DNA of 64,000 nt, from contig NZ_PEDM01000003.1 of NCBI RefSeq assembly GCF_002742685.1, positions 57,272 to 121,271 of the forward strand, read 5' to 3'. The stretch's first letter is position 1. Every line of letters begins with the position of its first letter. This document shows positions 26,001 through 38,879 of this stretch, piece after piece. The stretch comes from Anoxybacillus flavithermus (GTDB lineage Bacteria > Bacillota > Bacilli > Bacillales > Anoxybacillaceae). The notes under the pieces were generated by a model. The model was not told where the DNA came from, searched no databases, and worked only from the letters and a program-made list of their open reading frames with translations. Both the position numbers and the translations under genes were made by a program.

Positions 26001-27039
26001 AAAAACCATAACAAGTCCCTGTCATTCCATCATAATAACCGACTTTTAACACATATTGCCCTTGCCCAGCATCCCATTTACTTGATGCAGAACTATAGTT
26101 CGTTGTCGGATAGGCGCTCATTACAAATGCATCAGCAGCAATAGCAACAGAGGTGCTAGGGTCAATATAAACCGGATAGACACGCTTCGGATCTTTCAAC
26201 CACTGCGGATCGGCTTTAACCGTTAAAATATACCCTTGATCATCCTGTTGAAGTTCGTATGTTACATGTTCCGAGCGCTGTGCTTCTCCCGAGTGTTCGT
26301 CGATATTCGAATCGACCATAAATGGTTTAGGAAGTTCAAATACTTTTTCATTTTCTTTGTTTGTAAATAAAATCGATCCATCGTCTTGAATATCGGCATA
26401 CAAATCGGTTTTCAAACGAAATTTAAAAATGTGATAGCCTGTAAAAGAGTGAAGAACTAAATCTTCCTTCGTTGATTCGTTAAATACGATATTTTGCAAG
26501 TCTATATTTGGAAAAACATTTTTATGCACAATCTTATTTTCTTTTTTCTTATAAGTAGCGGGAACATCTTTCGCTTGGATCGGCTTCAGTCCGTCCCCTA
26601 ATGCCTCTAAAATAGAATAAGAAATGGAATATTCATTATACAGAAATTTTGCATATTCTCCATCCACCATTTTCTTGTAAAAACGAGGTTCCAAAATCGT
26701 ATTCTCTGCTTGAACATGATTGGGATGGTCGATGAAGAAAGTGGAAACTTCCTCAAATTGTTTTTCGTTCTTTTTCTTAATATGAATCTGTTCAAAGAAA
26801 ATTTTTCTGGTAAACGTACCATCACCATTGTAATACACTTTCGTATTCTCTGTTCGTTCCTCTATCAGCTCTCCCGACTTCAAGTTGATGCTGGGCGCTT
26901 CTGGTACTTTAAGAGGTGATTGTTTCGTCGCATTGTCAGATTTAGAATAGATGAACTCCGCCAATCCCTCCATAGGAATACTCGTAAAAACTAATAAAAA
27001 TACTAACCACCAAACAAACCATGTTCTTAGATGCCTCAT
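20047..27039 (-). CDS. WapA/Rhs-type wall-associated polymorphic toxin with C-terminal HNH nuclease
   Basis: 2330 residues; start at 27039 (MRHLRTWFVWWLV) fixed by AAGGAG. Signal peptide at 1-28; a DNRLRE-type module near 300-465; three Fn3-like repeats near 470, 598 and 731 (each with SPVY and YWFRVSA or similar); a DUF6531-like segment near 880 (SGRGPGLALSRTYNSL); YD repeats; two jelly-roll carbohydrate-binding-like modules near 1276 and 1441 (NHGFEQG, NSSFEGS); more YD repeats; the Rhs core near 2046-2186. The last 80 residues hold CQYCG, LEVDHNPSLKRHY and ACRTCNRSKGAK: an HNH nuclease with four zinc-type Cys. Contact-dependent DNA damage to neighbouring cells is the known role of such proteins. 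Confidence 0.93.
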   Translation of the reverse strand: MRHLRTWFVWWLVFLLVFTSIPMEGLAEFIYSKSDNATKQSPLKVPEAPSINLKSGELIEERTENTKVYYNGDGTFTRKIFFEQIHIKKKNEKQFEEVSTFFIDHPNHVQAENTILEPRFYKKMVDGEYAKFLYNEYSISYSILEALGDGLKPIQAKDVPATYKKKENKIVHKNVFPNIDLQNIVFNESTKEDLVLHSFTGYHIFKFRLKTDLYADIQDDGSILFTNKENEKVFELPKPFMVDSNIDEHSGEAQRSEHVTYELQQDDQGYILTVKADPQWLKDPKRVYPVYIDPSTSVAIAADAFVMSAYPTTNYSSASSKWDAGQGQYVLKVGYYDGMTGTCYGFLNPDISDVENMNVTNATFNVYVTHSYYATTATGLWLDAVNGSWSASTLTWNNKPSSTNIGKVDVARDQWAQFDVTSTVKAWASGTKPNYGLKLHTNGNGKTYWKKVVSTTNSSYKPYLSVTYTIPVPNTPTGTAFSNGDGTGYINLSWDPVPGAVGYKVWIYNGKSYEAFDVGNVTSWSTKGKKIWPTPSEISAGRYDLHQDQLGTELPVDPSPVYRNSGGSYPNSKNYWFRVSAIFPQGESAMSGAYMPTIPNLAKPSAPTGVSYTNGNGTGYIDFKWNPVSGATGYKIWIFNGSYYESLDVGNVTSWTTKNKKYWPTSTEIQAGRYKLHLNDGLGTELAVDPSPVYANAGTKYATDTNYWIRVSAYNSQGETVFSDAYMPKISELLIPPAPSGFSYSNQLGSHSGYVMLDWDKIEGATGYKVWIFNGLYYEAFDVGDADHWTTQNKGIWPTPEEIEQGNSSTLTLHHDGKGLELPRDPSPMYAKMGTKYATSTSYWFRLSAYDADGETIFSSNAFTVKIPEAVEYLGEEDYWSIIDVPYGKVNAATGNLIVEEQDVSISGRGPGLALSRTYNSLSPWTGLFGKGWHSDAEMNIVAQGNEARLTDEDGTLHIFMKRADGTYQAPTGVYLELSETTTEWIVKSKDQTKMYFNKSDGKLTKIVDGHGNATTYGYSNGKLTSITDASGRKLDIQYRPDGKIEKIIGPMNRTVTYGYTNDLLTTVTQTGGEVTRYEYNEIDRLVKVFEPTHTEDQPVVNQFVYDGDRLSQVRDSEDHVYTLTYDPTERRLLIQKPNGRQTQYTFNEAGNPIEVVDDVGGLNITTKYVYEGNNLKESYDPNDVGATTPTESYTYDANGNVLTAKDSYGTETYQYNPNNDVISMTDTEGDKTTVAYDGLNPVSETDQSGKTSSVAKYDSYGNVIEESDALGSATNLIANHGFEQGTTAWTLLRSYDSGQLQEDTNVYHGLTGRKTLKITVNSTSPSTETGYVAATQEIAVKPNVTYTFSGKIKTHLTKARAFFNVEFLDSQNRRIAWVDNRYSQLTGTRPWTDRQLTFKTPANAVKVRIYLEVDHQSSTASGEAWFDNVQLEEAQVSSSYNPVLNSSFEGSVTNWSGTGGSVDHTESFDGAYSLKISRTSTTQSASEYKQTVIVGQTSSDTPLRLTLTGLSKAQDVKANGTVSASDYSITAKVYFVDGTTQTYTADFPIGTQDWNRAAISINPSKPMDKIDVSAMFRGNYTGTVWFDAIRLMEGNVVTKNKYDANGNYVEEETDEAGYVTKKNYDAVGNLLSEYDEKGNQKQYKYDPYNRLKQLLLANGTSVNYDYDLNGNMTSKVIQTSSGPSQRFTYSYDKTGKLLKTVGPLNDVTTNEYDANGNKIKTVLPKGNTIQWTYDGTERVDTISYNGVPYYEFSYDKNGNELSVQYVKDGTTKTRKFDSANRVIEQSDRGGLQKWTYPITSDKLQQFLFSHGSFSQTVTYQYNALDQNTIVQDGTYTYRFDYDERGHVRTFTTGNGAGATFTYDDRGLVKSLSVGTADGTELLAETYRYDENGNRTKIESPTGEAIVYRYDALDQLVEEQWPDGTTIAYTYDGFGNRKQIVRTKDGLSTTITADYNAANQLTRFGDETITYDANGNRTEDGEYQYEWNAADQLVSITRKGESTPFVTYQYDEDGRRIQKNVNGVVTNYYYQGDSLNVLYETNASGTVIQSYIYGENGQLLAMKKGGATYFYHYNAHGDVIALTDAQGNVVARYEYDTWGQLLSQSGEMADENPYRYAGYQYDEKTGLYYLIARYYHPTHGVFLSMDPDPGDADDILTQNGYTYANNNPVMMVDPDGHFFWFVVNAGFAAYDGYKAYKTGRGWMYVAKKTALGAVGGRKLKLVRSTAKYIIKGKRAIERYNRIKHYGRTPTPKVRKAVLKRDNYTCQYCGDRRGPLEVDHNPSLKRHYYQEGYRMSTKARKRWANDPRNLKTACRTCNRSKGAKTYPTEWP
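20460..20886 (-). repeat. Rhs core repeat, main-gene copy
   Basis: Counterpart of 18994-19421 in the same orientation, 1466 bases away. Recombination between the two would delete the HNH tail and its immunity gene and attach the orphan tail. Confidence 0.8.
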
Positions 27040-27124
27040 ATTTTTTCTCCTTATTAATCCTAAGTTGCCTAATTCGAGCTGCATGAGGAGATTTTATGCT
27101 ATAAAAAACATACTCGCAATATTT

Positions 27125-27156
27125 TTCGACAAACAACTTTCGTCATTATTCGACAA
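27125..27156 (-). promoter_or_regulatory. Cluster of Spo0A-like boxes upstream of the Rhs toxin
   Basis: On the minus strand: TTGTCGAA (27156-27149), TGACGAA (27145-27139), TTGTCGAA (27132-27125), all fitting the 0A box TGNCGAA in one orientation. They lie 86-117 bases before the start codon. Binding by Spo0A, as activator or repressor at entry to sporulation, is inferred. Confidence 0.55.
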
Positions 27157-27264
27157 AAATCGATTTTATCACTTAACCTTTCAAACAGTAGTGATAACGG
27201 TTTTTTTCAATTGTTTTGTACGATCATCCCGCTATGAGGAATGTGAGGAGTAGATGAACAATTA

Positions 27265-27453
27265 ATGATTTTTTTGGAGGATTTGATTACACTTATTCAA
27301 GAAAAGTACAATGAAACATTAACCGCGCCTACTGATGAATCCGCCGAGGACAAATCTTTTAGATTGGGCTCCAATTTCGCATATTTTGATGTACTTGATT
27401 TGATAGAATCCCAATTGACAATACACGAAATAAATTCTATTTTAGGACTGTGA
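27265..27453 (+). CDS. Small acidic protein of unknown function
   Basis: 62 residues, MIFLEDLITLIQEKYNETL at the start, then a Thr/Asp/Glu-rich link and a second helix (FAYFDVLDLIESQLTIHEIN). GAGGAG lies about 14 bases before the ATG, rather far. No membrane segment. Divergent from the Rhs gene; it could be a leftover immunity protein or unrelated. Family not recognised. Confidence 0.5.
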   Translation: MIFLEDLITLIQEKYNETLTAPTDESAEDKSFRLGSNFAYFDVLDLIESQLTIHEINSILGL

Positions 27454-27512
27454 CAAATGTTGCTGCTTTCTTAACTTGTTGACCATGGGAAACACTCATT
27501 TGTCTAGTCTGA
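27445..27512. repeat. Copy B of the diverged repeat at 16131-16191
   Basis: Same orientation as copy A and about 11.3 kb away; overlaps the last codons of the small acidic gene. See copy A for the matching segments. Confidence 0.55.
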
Positions 27513-27602
27513 ACTTTCAACAAACTACAAAAACAAAATTAATCCTGATTCGAAGACATCCCTATTTGATAAAACGATATAAATTCAACAGAGGGATAAA
27601 AA

Positions 27603-27803
27603 ATGAGTAAAGCAAAAATTATATTTACTACCATGACAGGCGTTATCATAGGGTTAATCGTTAGCCTTTTATTATTAGTCATAAAAAGTACCGCAAAAGA
27701 TTTTTTAAAAACATACTCCCTCGATTGGGTTATTGATGTGCTACTCTTTCTTGTATTTATTTTCATTGTAGTGCAATATATCCAAAAGAAAAGAAAAACT
27801 TGA
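27603..27803 (+). CDS. Small two-helix membrane protein
   Basis: 66 residues, two hydrophobic segments (about 7-27 and 42-60) joined by a short charged loop (KSTAKDFLKTYSLDW) and a basic tail (QKKRKT). AGAGGG precedes the ATG. Orientation converges on the glycolytic operon, and both share the terminator at 27808-27835. Function unknown; two-helix peptides of this kind are often immunity, holin-like or stress proteins. Confidence 0.6.
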   Translation: MSKAKIIFTTMTGVIIGLIVSLLLLVIKSTAKDFLKTYSLDWVIDVLLFLVFIFIVVQYIQKKRKT

Positions 27804-27807
27804 AAGA

Positions 27808-27835
27808 AAGGATGCCCTCATGCGAAGGCATCCTT
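27808..27835. terminator. Bidirectional terminator, end of the glycolytic operon
   Basis: AAGGATGCC / GGCATCCTT with a 10-base loop, followed by ATTTTTT on the plus strand and by TTTCTTTC on the minus strand just after eno. Confidence 0.82.
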
Positions 27836-27840
27836 ATTTT

Positions 27841-29139
<1,299 letters not shown>

Positions 29140-29155
29140 TCATCTCTCCTTTAGT

Positions 29156-32645
<3,490 letters not shown>

Positions 32646-32687
32646 GGAAAGGCCTCCTTATTCGTGTGATACATAGAAAGGGAGTGG

Positions 32688-32716
32688 GGATGATCCCCGC
32701 TCCCCTTCTCGGTATG
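32688..32716 (-). promoter_or_regulatory. GC-rich hairpin between gap and pgk
   Basis: On the minus strand GGGGAGCGGGGA, a short loop, then TCCCCACTCCC and only a weak TTTCT tail. This looks more like an mRNA stabiliser or partial attenuator that would raise gap over pgk transcript than a full terminator. Confidence 0.5.
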
Positions 32717-32761
32717 TCCAACTATTTATTATAAACCGTTTTGGGCAAACAATCCAAAAAA

Positions 32762-33805
<1,044 letters not shown>

Positions 33806-34837
33806 TTAGAGGGATGAATCATCCCGTACTAACTGTTTTGCTGCACCTTCATCTGTAATTAAGATGCACCGATTCGCCTGTTTTATATACGCTTGAATTG
33901 CTTTTGCTTTCGAGGCTCCTCCTGCAACTGCAATGACACAAGGAACGTGGCGTACATCTTCGAGCTGAATGCCAACTGTATTTACTTTATGCACGACGTC
34001 TCCGTGCTGATTAAAGTAATACCCAAACGCTTCCGCCACCGCTTCGTTTTGTTCAATTTTTTTCATTTCTTCTGGCGGCGTTTTTCTTCGTTCCGCCATT
34101 GTTTTCGCATCGCCAATTCCGTGAATGACGATCGTTGATGATTTAATTAATTCCAGTACTTCTCGAATAGCAGGTTCTTCAATAATTGACTGATACGTTT
34201 CAGCACTTAATTGATCAGGGACATGTAACAAACGATAATGTCCCATTGCTTTTTCAGCCATGCGCGCACAAATTGTGTTTGCTTGATTTGTTACATCTTC
34301 TCCAAGCCCACCGCGCGCTGGAACAAATAGTACATCGCGATATTTGACATCAGGTGTCATCATTTCAGCAACAGCAGCAAGGGTTGTTCCACCAGTTACT
34401 GCTACAATGTCATTCCCTTTTAGCGAATGTTTTATTCGTGAGACACAAGCTCTTCCCATTTCTCTTTTCACCCAAGGAGACTGGTCGCTATCACCAGCAA
34501 CGACAATGACGTCTTCGACAGGAAGCTTCTTTTTTATTTTTCTTTCTAATTCTTTCAGCCCTAATACTTCTCGCATCATATCTTCTAGCTGTACGAGCAC
34601 ATCATTTCCTTCAGCTGTAATGCTCATGCCTGCAGCTGTAATATCAAGTAAATGTTGCTCTTTTAAAAACTGCACCTCCGAACGTAAAACGCGCTCGCTA
34701 ATGCCTAAGTTGAGTGACAACGTTCGTCGTCCGATCGGCTGCATTAACCGAATGTGCTGCAAAATTTCATATCGCTTTTGCATAATCACGAGAAGATCAG
34801 GCAACAATTTTCGTTGAACATCAATCCATTGTCGCAT
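33806..34837 (-). CDS. cggR: Central glycolytic genes regulator CggR
   Basis: 343-residue SorC/DeoR-family repressor. N-terminal winged helix (PIGRRTLSLNLGISERVLRS, about 34-53) and a sugar-phosphate-binding domain resembling nagB-like enzymes (DIVAVTGGTTLAAVAEMM; VPARGGLGEDVTNQANTI). Fructose-1,6-bisphosphate relieves repression. It is the first gene of the glycolytic operon, 36 bases before gap, and its operator lies 40 bases upstream of its start, so it represses itself and the operon. Confidence 0.96.
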   Translation of the reverse strand: MRQWIDVQRKLLPDLLVIMQKRYEILQHIRLMQPIGRRTLSLNLGISERVLRSEVQFLKEQHLLDITAAGMSITAEGNDVLVQLEDMMREVLGLKELERKIKKKLPVEDVIVVAGDSDQSPWVKREMGRACVSRIKHSLKGNDIVAVTGGTTLAAVAEMMTPDVKYRDVLFVPARGGLGEDVTNQANTICARMAEKAMGHYRLLHVPDQLSAETYQSIIEEPAIREVLELIKSSTIVIHGIGDAKTMAERRKTPPEEMKKIEQNEAVAEAFGYYFNQHGDVVHKVNTVGIQLEDVRHVPCVIAVAGGASKAKAIQAYIKQANRCILITDEGAAKQLVRDDSSL

Positions 34838-34876
34838 GCTCTTTTCTTCCTTCTTTACTCTCTTTTTCTTCTGTAG

Positions 34877-34912
34877 GACGTTTTAAGTCCCACCATGACG
34901 TATTGTGTCCCA
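34877..34912 (-). promoter_or_regulatory. CggR operator
   Basis: Minus strand: TGGGAC, six bases, CGTC, four bases (ATGG), TGGGAC, six bases, CGTC. This is the architecture of the B. subtilis CggR site (CGGGAC-N6-TGTC-N4 repeated). It lies between the promoter and cggR. Confidence 0.9.
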
Positions 34913-34947
34913 CTTTGTGTAAAAAAATTCACCCCTGCTACAACTTT

Positions 34948-34976
34948 ATTGTAACAGGAAGTGAAACATTGTTCAA
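34948..34976 (-). promoter_or_regulatory. Sigma-A promoter of the glycolytic operon
   Basis: TTGAAC (34976-34971) and TACAAT (34953-34948) with a 17-base spacer on the minus strand, upstream of the CggR operator. Confidence 0.82.
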
Positions 34977-34981
34977 CTGCT

Positions 34982-35206
34982 TCATTTTTGTTGTAATCGC
35001 TTTCTTATGACATCTTTGTGAATGCGACCGTACGCAACGATATGTCCATCGATTTCAATGACAGGAATCATAAGATGGTACTGTTCGAGTAATCGCTCAT
35101 CTTTATAAATGTCAATTTCTTCCCATTCGACTTGTAGCTCATGAAGGATGGTTTTTGCTTCATCACAAAGACAACAGTTTTCTTTTGAATATACGACCAC
35201 TTTCAT
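34982..35206 (-). CDS. Glutaredoxin-like small thiol protein
   Basis: 74 residues, thioredoxin fold: VVYSKENCCLCDEAKTILHE with a CxxC-type motif (CLCD, plus an extra Cys just before) and a cis-Pro-type segment (MIPVIEIDGHIV). No signal peptide, so cytoplasmic. Found 12 bases after rpoN in the same direction. Substrate unknown; could be a glutaredoxin working with bacillithiol. Confidence 0.85.
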   Translation of the reverse strand: MKVVVYSKENCCLCDEAKTILHELQVEWEEIDIYKDERLLEQYHLMIPVIEIDGHIVAYGRIHKDVIRKRLQQK

Positions 35207-35218
35207 GCTTTATCCCCT

Positions 35219-36496
35219 TTATGCATATTGCTTTCGTTTCGAAGCTGGCGGAATATGAAGTTGTTCACGATATTTCGCAACCGTTCGCCGCGCTACACAA
35301 ATATTGTAGCGTTGCTCGAGTAAATCAGCAATGTTTTGATCAGAAAGAGGTTTTTGGCTATTTTCTTGTCTAACCAGTTCAGCAATTAAACTTTTTACTT
35401 TTTCTTGCGACGCATCATCCACACCACTAGTGAAAAAGCGACGCATGTCAATTAAACCGTGGGGCGTTTGCATATATTTATTTTTCACTGCGCGACTGAC
35501 GGTCGATTCATGCATGTTTAATGAAGCAGCAACATCACGCATTGTGAGCGGTTTCATATGGAGCAAACCTTTCTCAAAATAATCGCGTTGTCGATCAATG
35601 AGCTCACATGCAATTTGTTCAATCGTCGCAGCTCGCTGAGTTAAACAACGTTGAATCCAATAAAACTGTTGTCTTTTTTCTTCAATATATTTTTGAACGT
35701 GTGGATCATCCGTCTGTACTTTTCTTTCATACAATTCATTCCATACGATTGTTGGAATGATACCTTCATTTATCGTTACACTCCACGCCCCATTACTATA
35801 TGACACGATGACATCAGGGACAATGTACGTCATTTGTTCATCGTTATACAAACTTCCTGGGCGTGGATGAAGCGTACGAATAAGCTCCCACACTCGCTGT
35901 AAATCCGCTAACTCCACCCCTAGTTTCGCTTTTATTTCTTTCCACTTTTTATTGACAAACGGTTCAAAATACTCCGTCACAATTGTTTCTGCTAACTCAT
36001 CCCTTTGAGGAAGACGAATGAGTTGCAAATATAGACAATGCGACAAATTTTCCGCTCCTACCCCAGCAGGATCAAGTGAGCGTAACATATGAAGCGCTCG
36101 CGACACGATCGTTTCTTCTATCTGAAGATGGCAAGCTGCTTCTGCAACCGTTGTATGCAAATAACCATATTCATCGAGTGACGCAATTAAATAATCAAGT
36201 GCTTTTCTTTCCTCCTCCGATACACGCATACCAATGAGTTGGGCATGCAAATGGGAAGCGAGCGAACGATTAAAAGCGCTTACATTTTCAATATAATGCT
36301 TCTGATCTGTTCGTTCTCGTCGCTTATTAGCCGTTCGTTTTCGTTCACGTAGCTCGATAAATGGATTTTCAAGCGCTTGCTCATGTAACAGCGATTGTAA
36401 CTCTAGCGTCGAATATTGCAACAATTCAATCGCCTGTACAAGCTCTTTTGTCAACGCAACTTTTAGCTCTTGCCTTTGCGTTAATCGCATCTCCAT
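35219..36496 (-). CDS. rpoN: RNA polymerase sigma-54 factor
   Basis: 425 residues, SigL of B. subtilis. Region I is the Gln/Leu-rich LTQRQELKVALTKELVQAIE stretch that contacts activators, the core-binding region follows, then a helix-turn-helix (SLNMHESTVSRAVKNKY) and the RpoN box ARRTVAKYREQL near the C-terminus that reads the -24 element. Enhancer-dependent genes such as levanase, rocABC and acoABC are targets in relatives. GGGAG upstream supports the start. Confidence 0.96.
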   Translation of the reverse strand: MEMRLTQRQELKVALTKELVQAIELLQYSTLELQSLLHEQALENPFIELRERKRTANKRRERTDQKHYIENVSAFNRSLASHLHAQLIGMRVSEEERKALDYLIASLDEYGYLHTTVAEAACHLQIEETIVSRALHMLRSLDPAGVGAENLSHCLYLQLIRLPQRDELAETIVTEYFEPFVNKKWKEIKAKLGVELADLQRVWELIRTLHPRPGSLYNDEQMTYIVPDVIVSYSNGAWSVTINEGIIPTIVWNELYERKVQTDDPHVQKYIEEKRQQFYWIQRCLTQRAATIEQIACELIDRQRDYFEKGLLHMKPLTMRDVAASLNMHESTVSRAVKNKYMQTPHGLIDMRRFFTSGVDDASQEKVKSLIAELVRQENSQKPLSDQNIADLLEQRYNICVARRTVAKYREQLHIPPASKRKQYA

Positions 36497-36596
36497 TCAT
36501 GCCATCTCCCTTCATCCTCATTTTATCATCTCTCTAACGGAGAGACGATAAAAACATATTGGATGTTTTTTCTACTATGCATATGCATCGAAGGCA

Positions 36597-36680
36597 TGTT
36601 ATCATTCTTATAGAACGAGCGAGCAAGCCTCGCAAAATTCACCTATTCGTCCGGTGCGGCACACCGGACTTTATTTTTTA
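36597..36680 (+). ncRNA. Candidate small RNA with its own terminator
   Basis: Between rpoN and tRNA-Arg no gene explains a strong plus-strand terminator: GTCCGGTG (36648-36655), loop CGGCA, CACCGGAC (36661-36668), then TTTATTTTTT. Just before it GCGAG/CTCGC (36618-36632) forms a second hairpin. A GCATA element at 36578 and TTGGAT at 36558 are possible promoter parts, neither convincing. Two hairpins ending in a terminator suggest a transcript of about 70-100 nt. Confidence 0.45.
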
Positions 36681-36689
36681 TGCAAATAA

Positions 36690-36717
36690 AAACCCCTACT
36701 TGCAAGCAAGTAGGGGT
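36690..36717 (-). terminator. Intrinsic terminator of tRNA-Arg
   Basis: Perfect 13-base arms AACCCCTACTTGC / GCAAGTAGGGGTT with a 2-base loop; the minus strand continues TTTTATTT. Confidence 0.85.
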
Positions 36718-36724
36718 TAACTAA

Positions 36725-36796
36725 CGCCCTCGGCAGGATTCGAACCCACGCTAAGAGAACCGGAATCTCTCGTGCTATCCACTACACTACGAGGGC
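36725..36796 (-). tRNA. tRNA-Arg (anticodon CCG)
   Basis: 72 nt. Acceptor stem GCCCTCG/CGAGGGC, D-arm with TAGTGGATA, anticodon stem AGAGA/TCTCT around TTCCGGT (anticodon CCG, decoding CGG), T-arm GTGGGTTCGAATCC. The CCA end is not encoded. Confidence 0.95.
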
Positions 36797-36939
36797 ATAA
36801 TGATAAATGCACTTACCATTATAGTGAAGAAGAAAAAAAAATGCAATAGCGGTGACGTTTAAAATTTAAAAAAGCGGAAACGATGAAAGAAGGGATGCAG
36901 AAGAAAAAAAGCGAATACATATAAACGAAAGGTGTTTCA

Positions 36940-36969
36940 TTTGACCTTTATTGACCTTTCCTGTATGAT
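36940..36969 (+). promoter_or_regulatory. clpP promoter overlapped by a CtsR operator
   Basis: TTTGACCTTTATTGACCT (36940-36957) is, on the other strand, AGGTCAATAAAGGTCAAA, the CtsR heptad direct repeat. It covers the -35 box TTGACC (36941-36946), with TATGAT (36964-36969) 17 bases on. CtsR would repress clpP until heat or protein stress. Confidence 0.92.
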
Positions 36970-37008
36970 AAAAGTACATAAAAAATGAATTATCGGAGGA
37001 GGAAGAGC

Positions 37009-37599
37009 ATGAACTTAATTCCTACAGTTATTGAACAAACGAGCCGTGGAGAACGCGCATATGACATTTACTCTCGATTATTAAAAGACCGCATCATCAT
37101 TTTAGGAAGCCCAATCGATGATCATGTCGCAAACTCAATCGTTTCTCAGCTTTTATTTTTAGCCGCTGAAGACCCTGAAAAAGATATTTCTCTTTACATT
37201 AACAGCCCTGGTGGGTCGATTACAGCAGGCATGGCGATTTACGATACGATGCAATTTATTAAGCCAGACGTATCGACAATTTGTATCGGCATGGCGGCTT
37301 CTATGGGAGCATTTTTACTTGCTGCTGGTGCTAAAGGAAAACGTTTCGCATTGCCAAATAGTGAGATCATGATTCATCAACCGCTCGGTGGTGTGCAAGG
37401 TCAAGCAACAGAAATCGAAATTGCAGCGAAACGCATTTTATTCTTGCGCGATAAATTAAACCGCATCTTGTCTGAAAATACAGGACAACCGATCGAAGTG
37501 ATTGAGCGCGATACCGATCGCGATAACTTTATGACAGCTGAAAAAGCAAAAGAATATGGTTTAATTGACCGCGTATTGACACGCGTCGATGAAAAATAA
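37009..37599 (+). CDS. clpP: ATP-dependent Clp protease proteolytic subunit
   Basis: 196 residues. Serine protease that forms a tetradecamer with ClpC, ClpE or ClpX ATPases. Catalytic Ser in [11 protein letters not shown], His in MIHQPLGG, Asp in the RDTDRDNF stretch. Start at 37009 ([10 protein letters not shown]) is fixed by GGAGGAGG; the frame from 36985 lies over the ribosome site. Monocistronic, with CtsR operator and own terminator. Confidence 0.98.
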   Translation: MNLIPTVIEQTSRGERAYDIYSRLLKDRIIILGSPIDDHVANSIVSQLLFLAAEDPEKDISLYINSPGGSITAGMAIYDTMQFIKPDVSTICIGMAASMGAFLLAAGAKGKRFALPNSEIMIHQPLGGVQGQATEIEIAAKRILFLRDKLNRILSENTGQPIEVIERDTDRDNFMTAEKAKEYGLIDRVLTRVDEK

Positions 37600-37626
37600 A
37601 ACAAGGCGGTTTTCCCGCCTTGTTTT
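37598..37626. terminator. Terminator between clpP and crh
   Basis: AAACAAGGCGG, loop, CCGCCTTGTTT followed by TATTA; converging genes on both sides may share it. Confidence 0.85.
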
Positions 37627-37627
37627 A

Positions 37628-37885
37628 TTATGATTCTTGTTCAACATATCGAACAAGCTTATTTAACGCTTCTTGTTCATCTGGTCCATTCGCATAAATG
37701 GTAATTACCGCCCCTGTGTGAATCGCTAAACTCATTAAACCCATAATGCTTTTTGCATTCACTTTTTTACCGTCTTTTTCAATGTAAATATCAGCTGAAA
37801 AGCGGTTTGCTTCTTGAACAAACAACGCTGCTGGACGCGCTTGCAATCCTGTTTTTAACCGTACTTCCACTTGCTTTTCTACCAT
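37628..37885 (-). CDS. crh: Catabolite repression HPr-like protein Crh
   Basis: 85 residues. It resembles HPr but carries Gln at the position of the PTS His15 (KTGLQARPAAL) while keeping Ser46 (VNAKSIMGLMSLA), the mark of Crh. Phosphorylated on Ser46 by HPr kinase (hprK is at 53462-54397) it acts as CcpA co-repressor. In B. subtilis unphosphorylated Crh also inhibits methylglyoxal synthase. Start at 37885 (MVEKQVEVRLK) behind GGGAGG; a preceding ATG at 37888 is also possible. Last gene of the whiA group. Confidence 0.95.
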   Translation of the reverse strand: MVEKQVEVRLKTGLQARPAALFVQEANRFSADIYIEKDGKKVNAKSIMGLMSLAIHTGAVITIYANGPDEQEALNKLVRYVEQES

Positions 37886-37904
37886 CATGCATTCCTCCCA
37901 TAGT

Positions 37905-38867
37905 TTATAAAGATTTATGAAAATCAACTGGCTGACCGGCACGAAGTCGTTCAGCAATTTCATCTAATTTGCGCAGGCGATGGTTAATACCAGATTTGCT
38001 AATTTTCCCTCCAGAAACCATTTCCCCAAGCTCTTTTAGCGTCACATCTTGATATTCAATGCGCAATTTTGCAATTTCACGCAGTTTTTCCGGGAGCTGA
38101 TCAAGTCCAATCGTTTCGTCAATATAGCGAATATTTTCAACTTGACGTAAAGCTGCGCCAATCGTTTTGTTTAAGTTAGCCGTTTCGCAGTTGACAAGAC
38201 GATTGACAGAATTGCGCATATCGCGCACGATGCGCACATCTTCAAAGCGTAATAATGCTTGATGCGCCCCAATAATGCTTAAAAACTCGGCTATTTTCTC
38301 CGCTTCTTTTAAATACGTAATAAACCCTTTTTTTCTCTCTAACGTACGCGCATGTAAATGAAAATTCGTGTTCATCAGTTCACAAAGCGATTCGTTATGT
38401 TCACGATATAAGGAGAAAATTTCTAAATGATACGACGATGTTTCTGGATTGTTGACAGATCCCCCTGCTAAAAAAGCTCCGCGTAAATACGAACGCTTGC
38501 AACATTTTTTTTGAACAAGCTCCGGTGAAATGGAACGGACAAACGAAAATCCTTCCTCCATAATTTTCAAATCTGATAATAGCTCATGCGTTCCTTCGAC
38601 AACGCGTACGATATATACGTTATTTTTTTTTAGGCGCATCTTTTTACGAACAAGTAGTTCGACAGCTACATCATACCCTTTTTTCAATAACGTATAAATT
38701 CGCCTTGCAATTGCAGCATTTTCTGTTTGAATATTTAATAATAAACGTCGGTTTGAAAATGAAATGGAACCGTTCATTCGAATTAAAGCAGATAACTCTG
38801 CCTTTAAACAACAAGACTTCACTTCGATACTCGTTAATTCCTTCTTCGTTTCTGATGCAAACGACAA
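37905..38867 (-). CDS. whiA: WhiA family DNA-binding protein
   Basis: 320 residues. N-terminal LAGLIDADG-like fold ([28 protein letters not shown]) without endonuclease residues, and a C-terminal helix-turn-helix ([11 protein letters not shown] ... [14 protein letters not shown]). Affects cell division and chromosome segregation in Bacillus. The start is TTG at 38867 (product begins [11 protein letters not shown]) because AGGAGGTG is then properly spaced; a GTG at 38876 lies inside that ribosome site. Confidence 0.95.
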   Translation of the reverse strand: MSFASETKKELTSIEVKSCCLKAELSALIRMNGSISFSNRRLLLNIQTENAAIARRIYTLLKKGYDVAVELLVRKKMRLKKNNVYIVRVVEGTHELLSDLKIMEEGFSFVRSISPELVQKKCCKRSYLRGAFLAGGSVNNPETSSYHLEIFSLYREHNESLCELMNTNFHLHARTLERKKGFITYLKEAEKIAEFLSIIGAHQALLRFEDVRIVRDMRNSVNRLVNCETANLNKTIGAALRQVENIRYIDETIGLDQLPEKLREIAKLRIEYQDVTLKELGEMVSGGKISKSGINHRLRKLDEIAERLRAGQPVDFHKSL

Positions 38868-38879
38868 CGATTTCACCTC

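Noticed and set aside
32688..32716. Full terminator between gap and pgk
   Set aside because: The hairpin is GC-rich but followed by only a short T-tract, and the downstream glycolytic genes show no obvious separate promoter, so termination would be partial at most.
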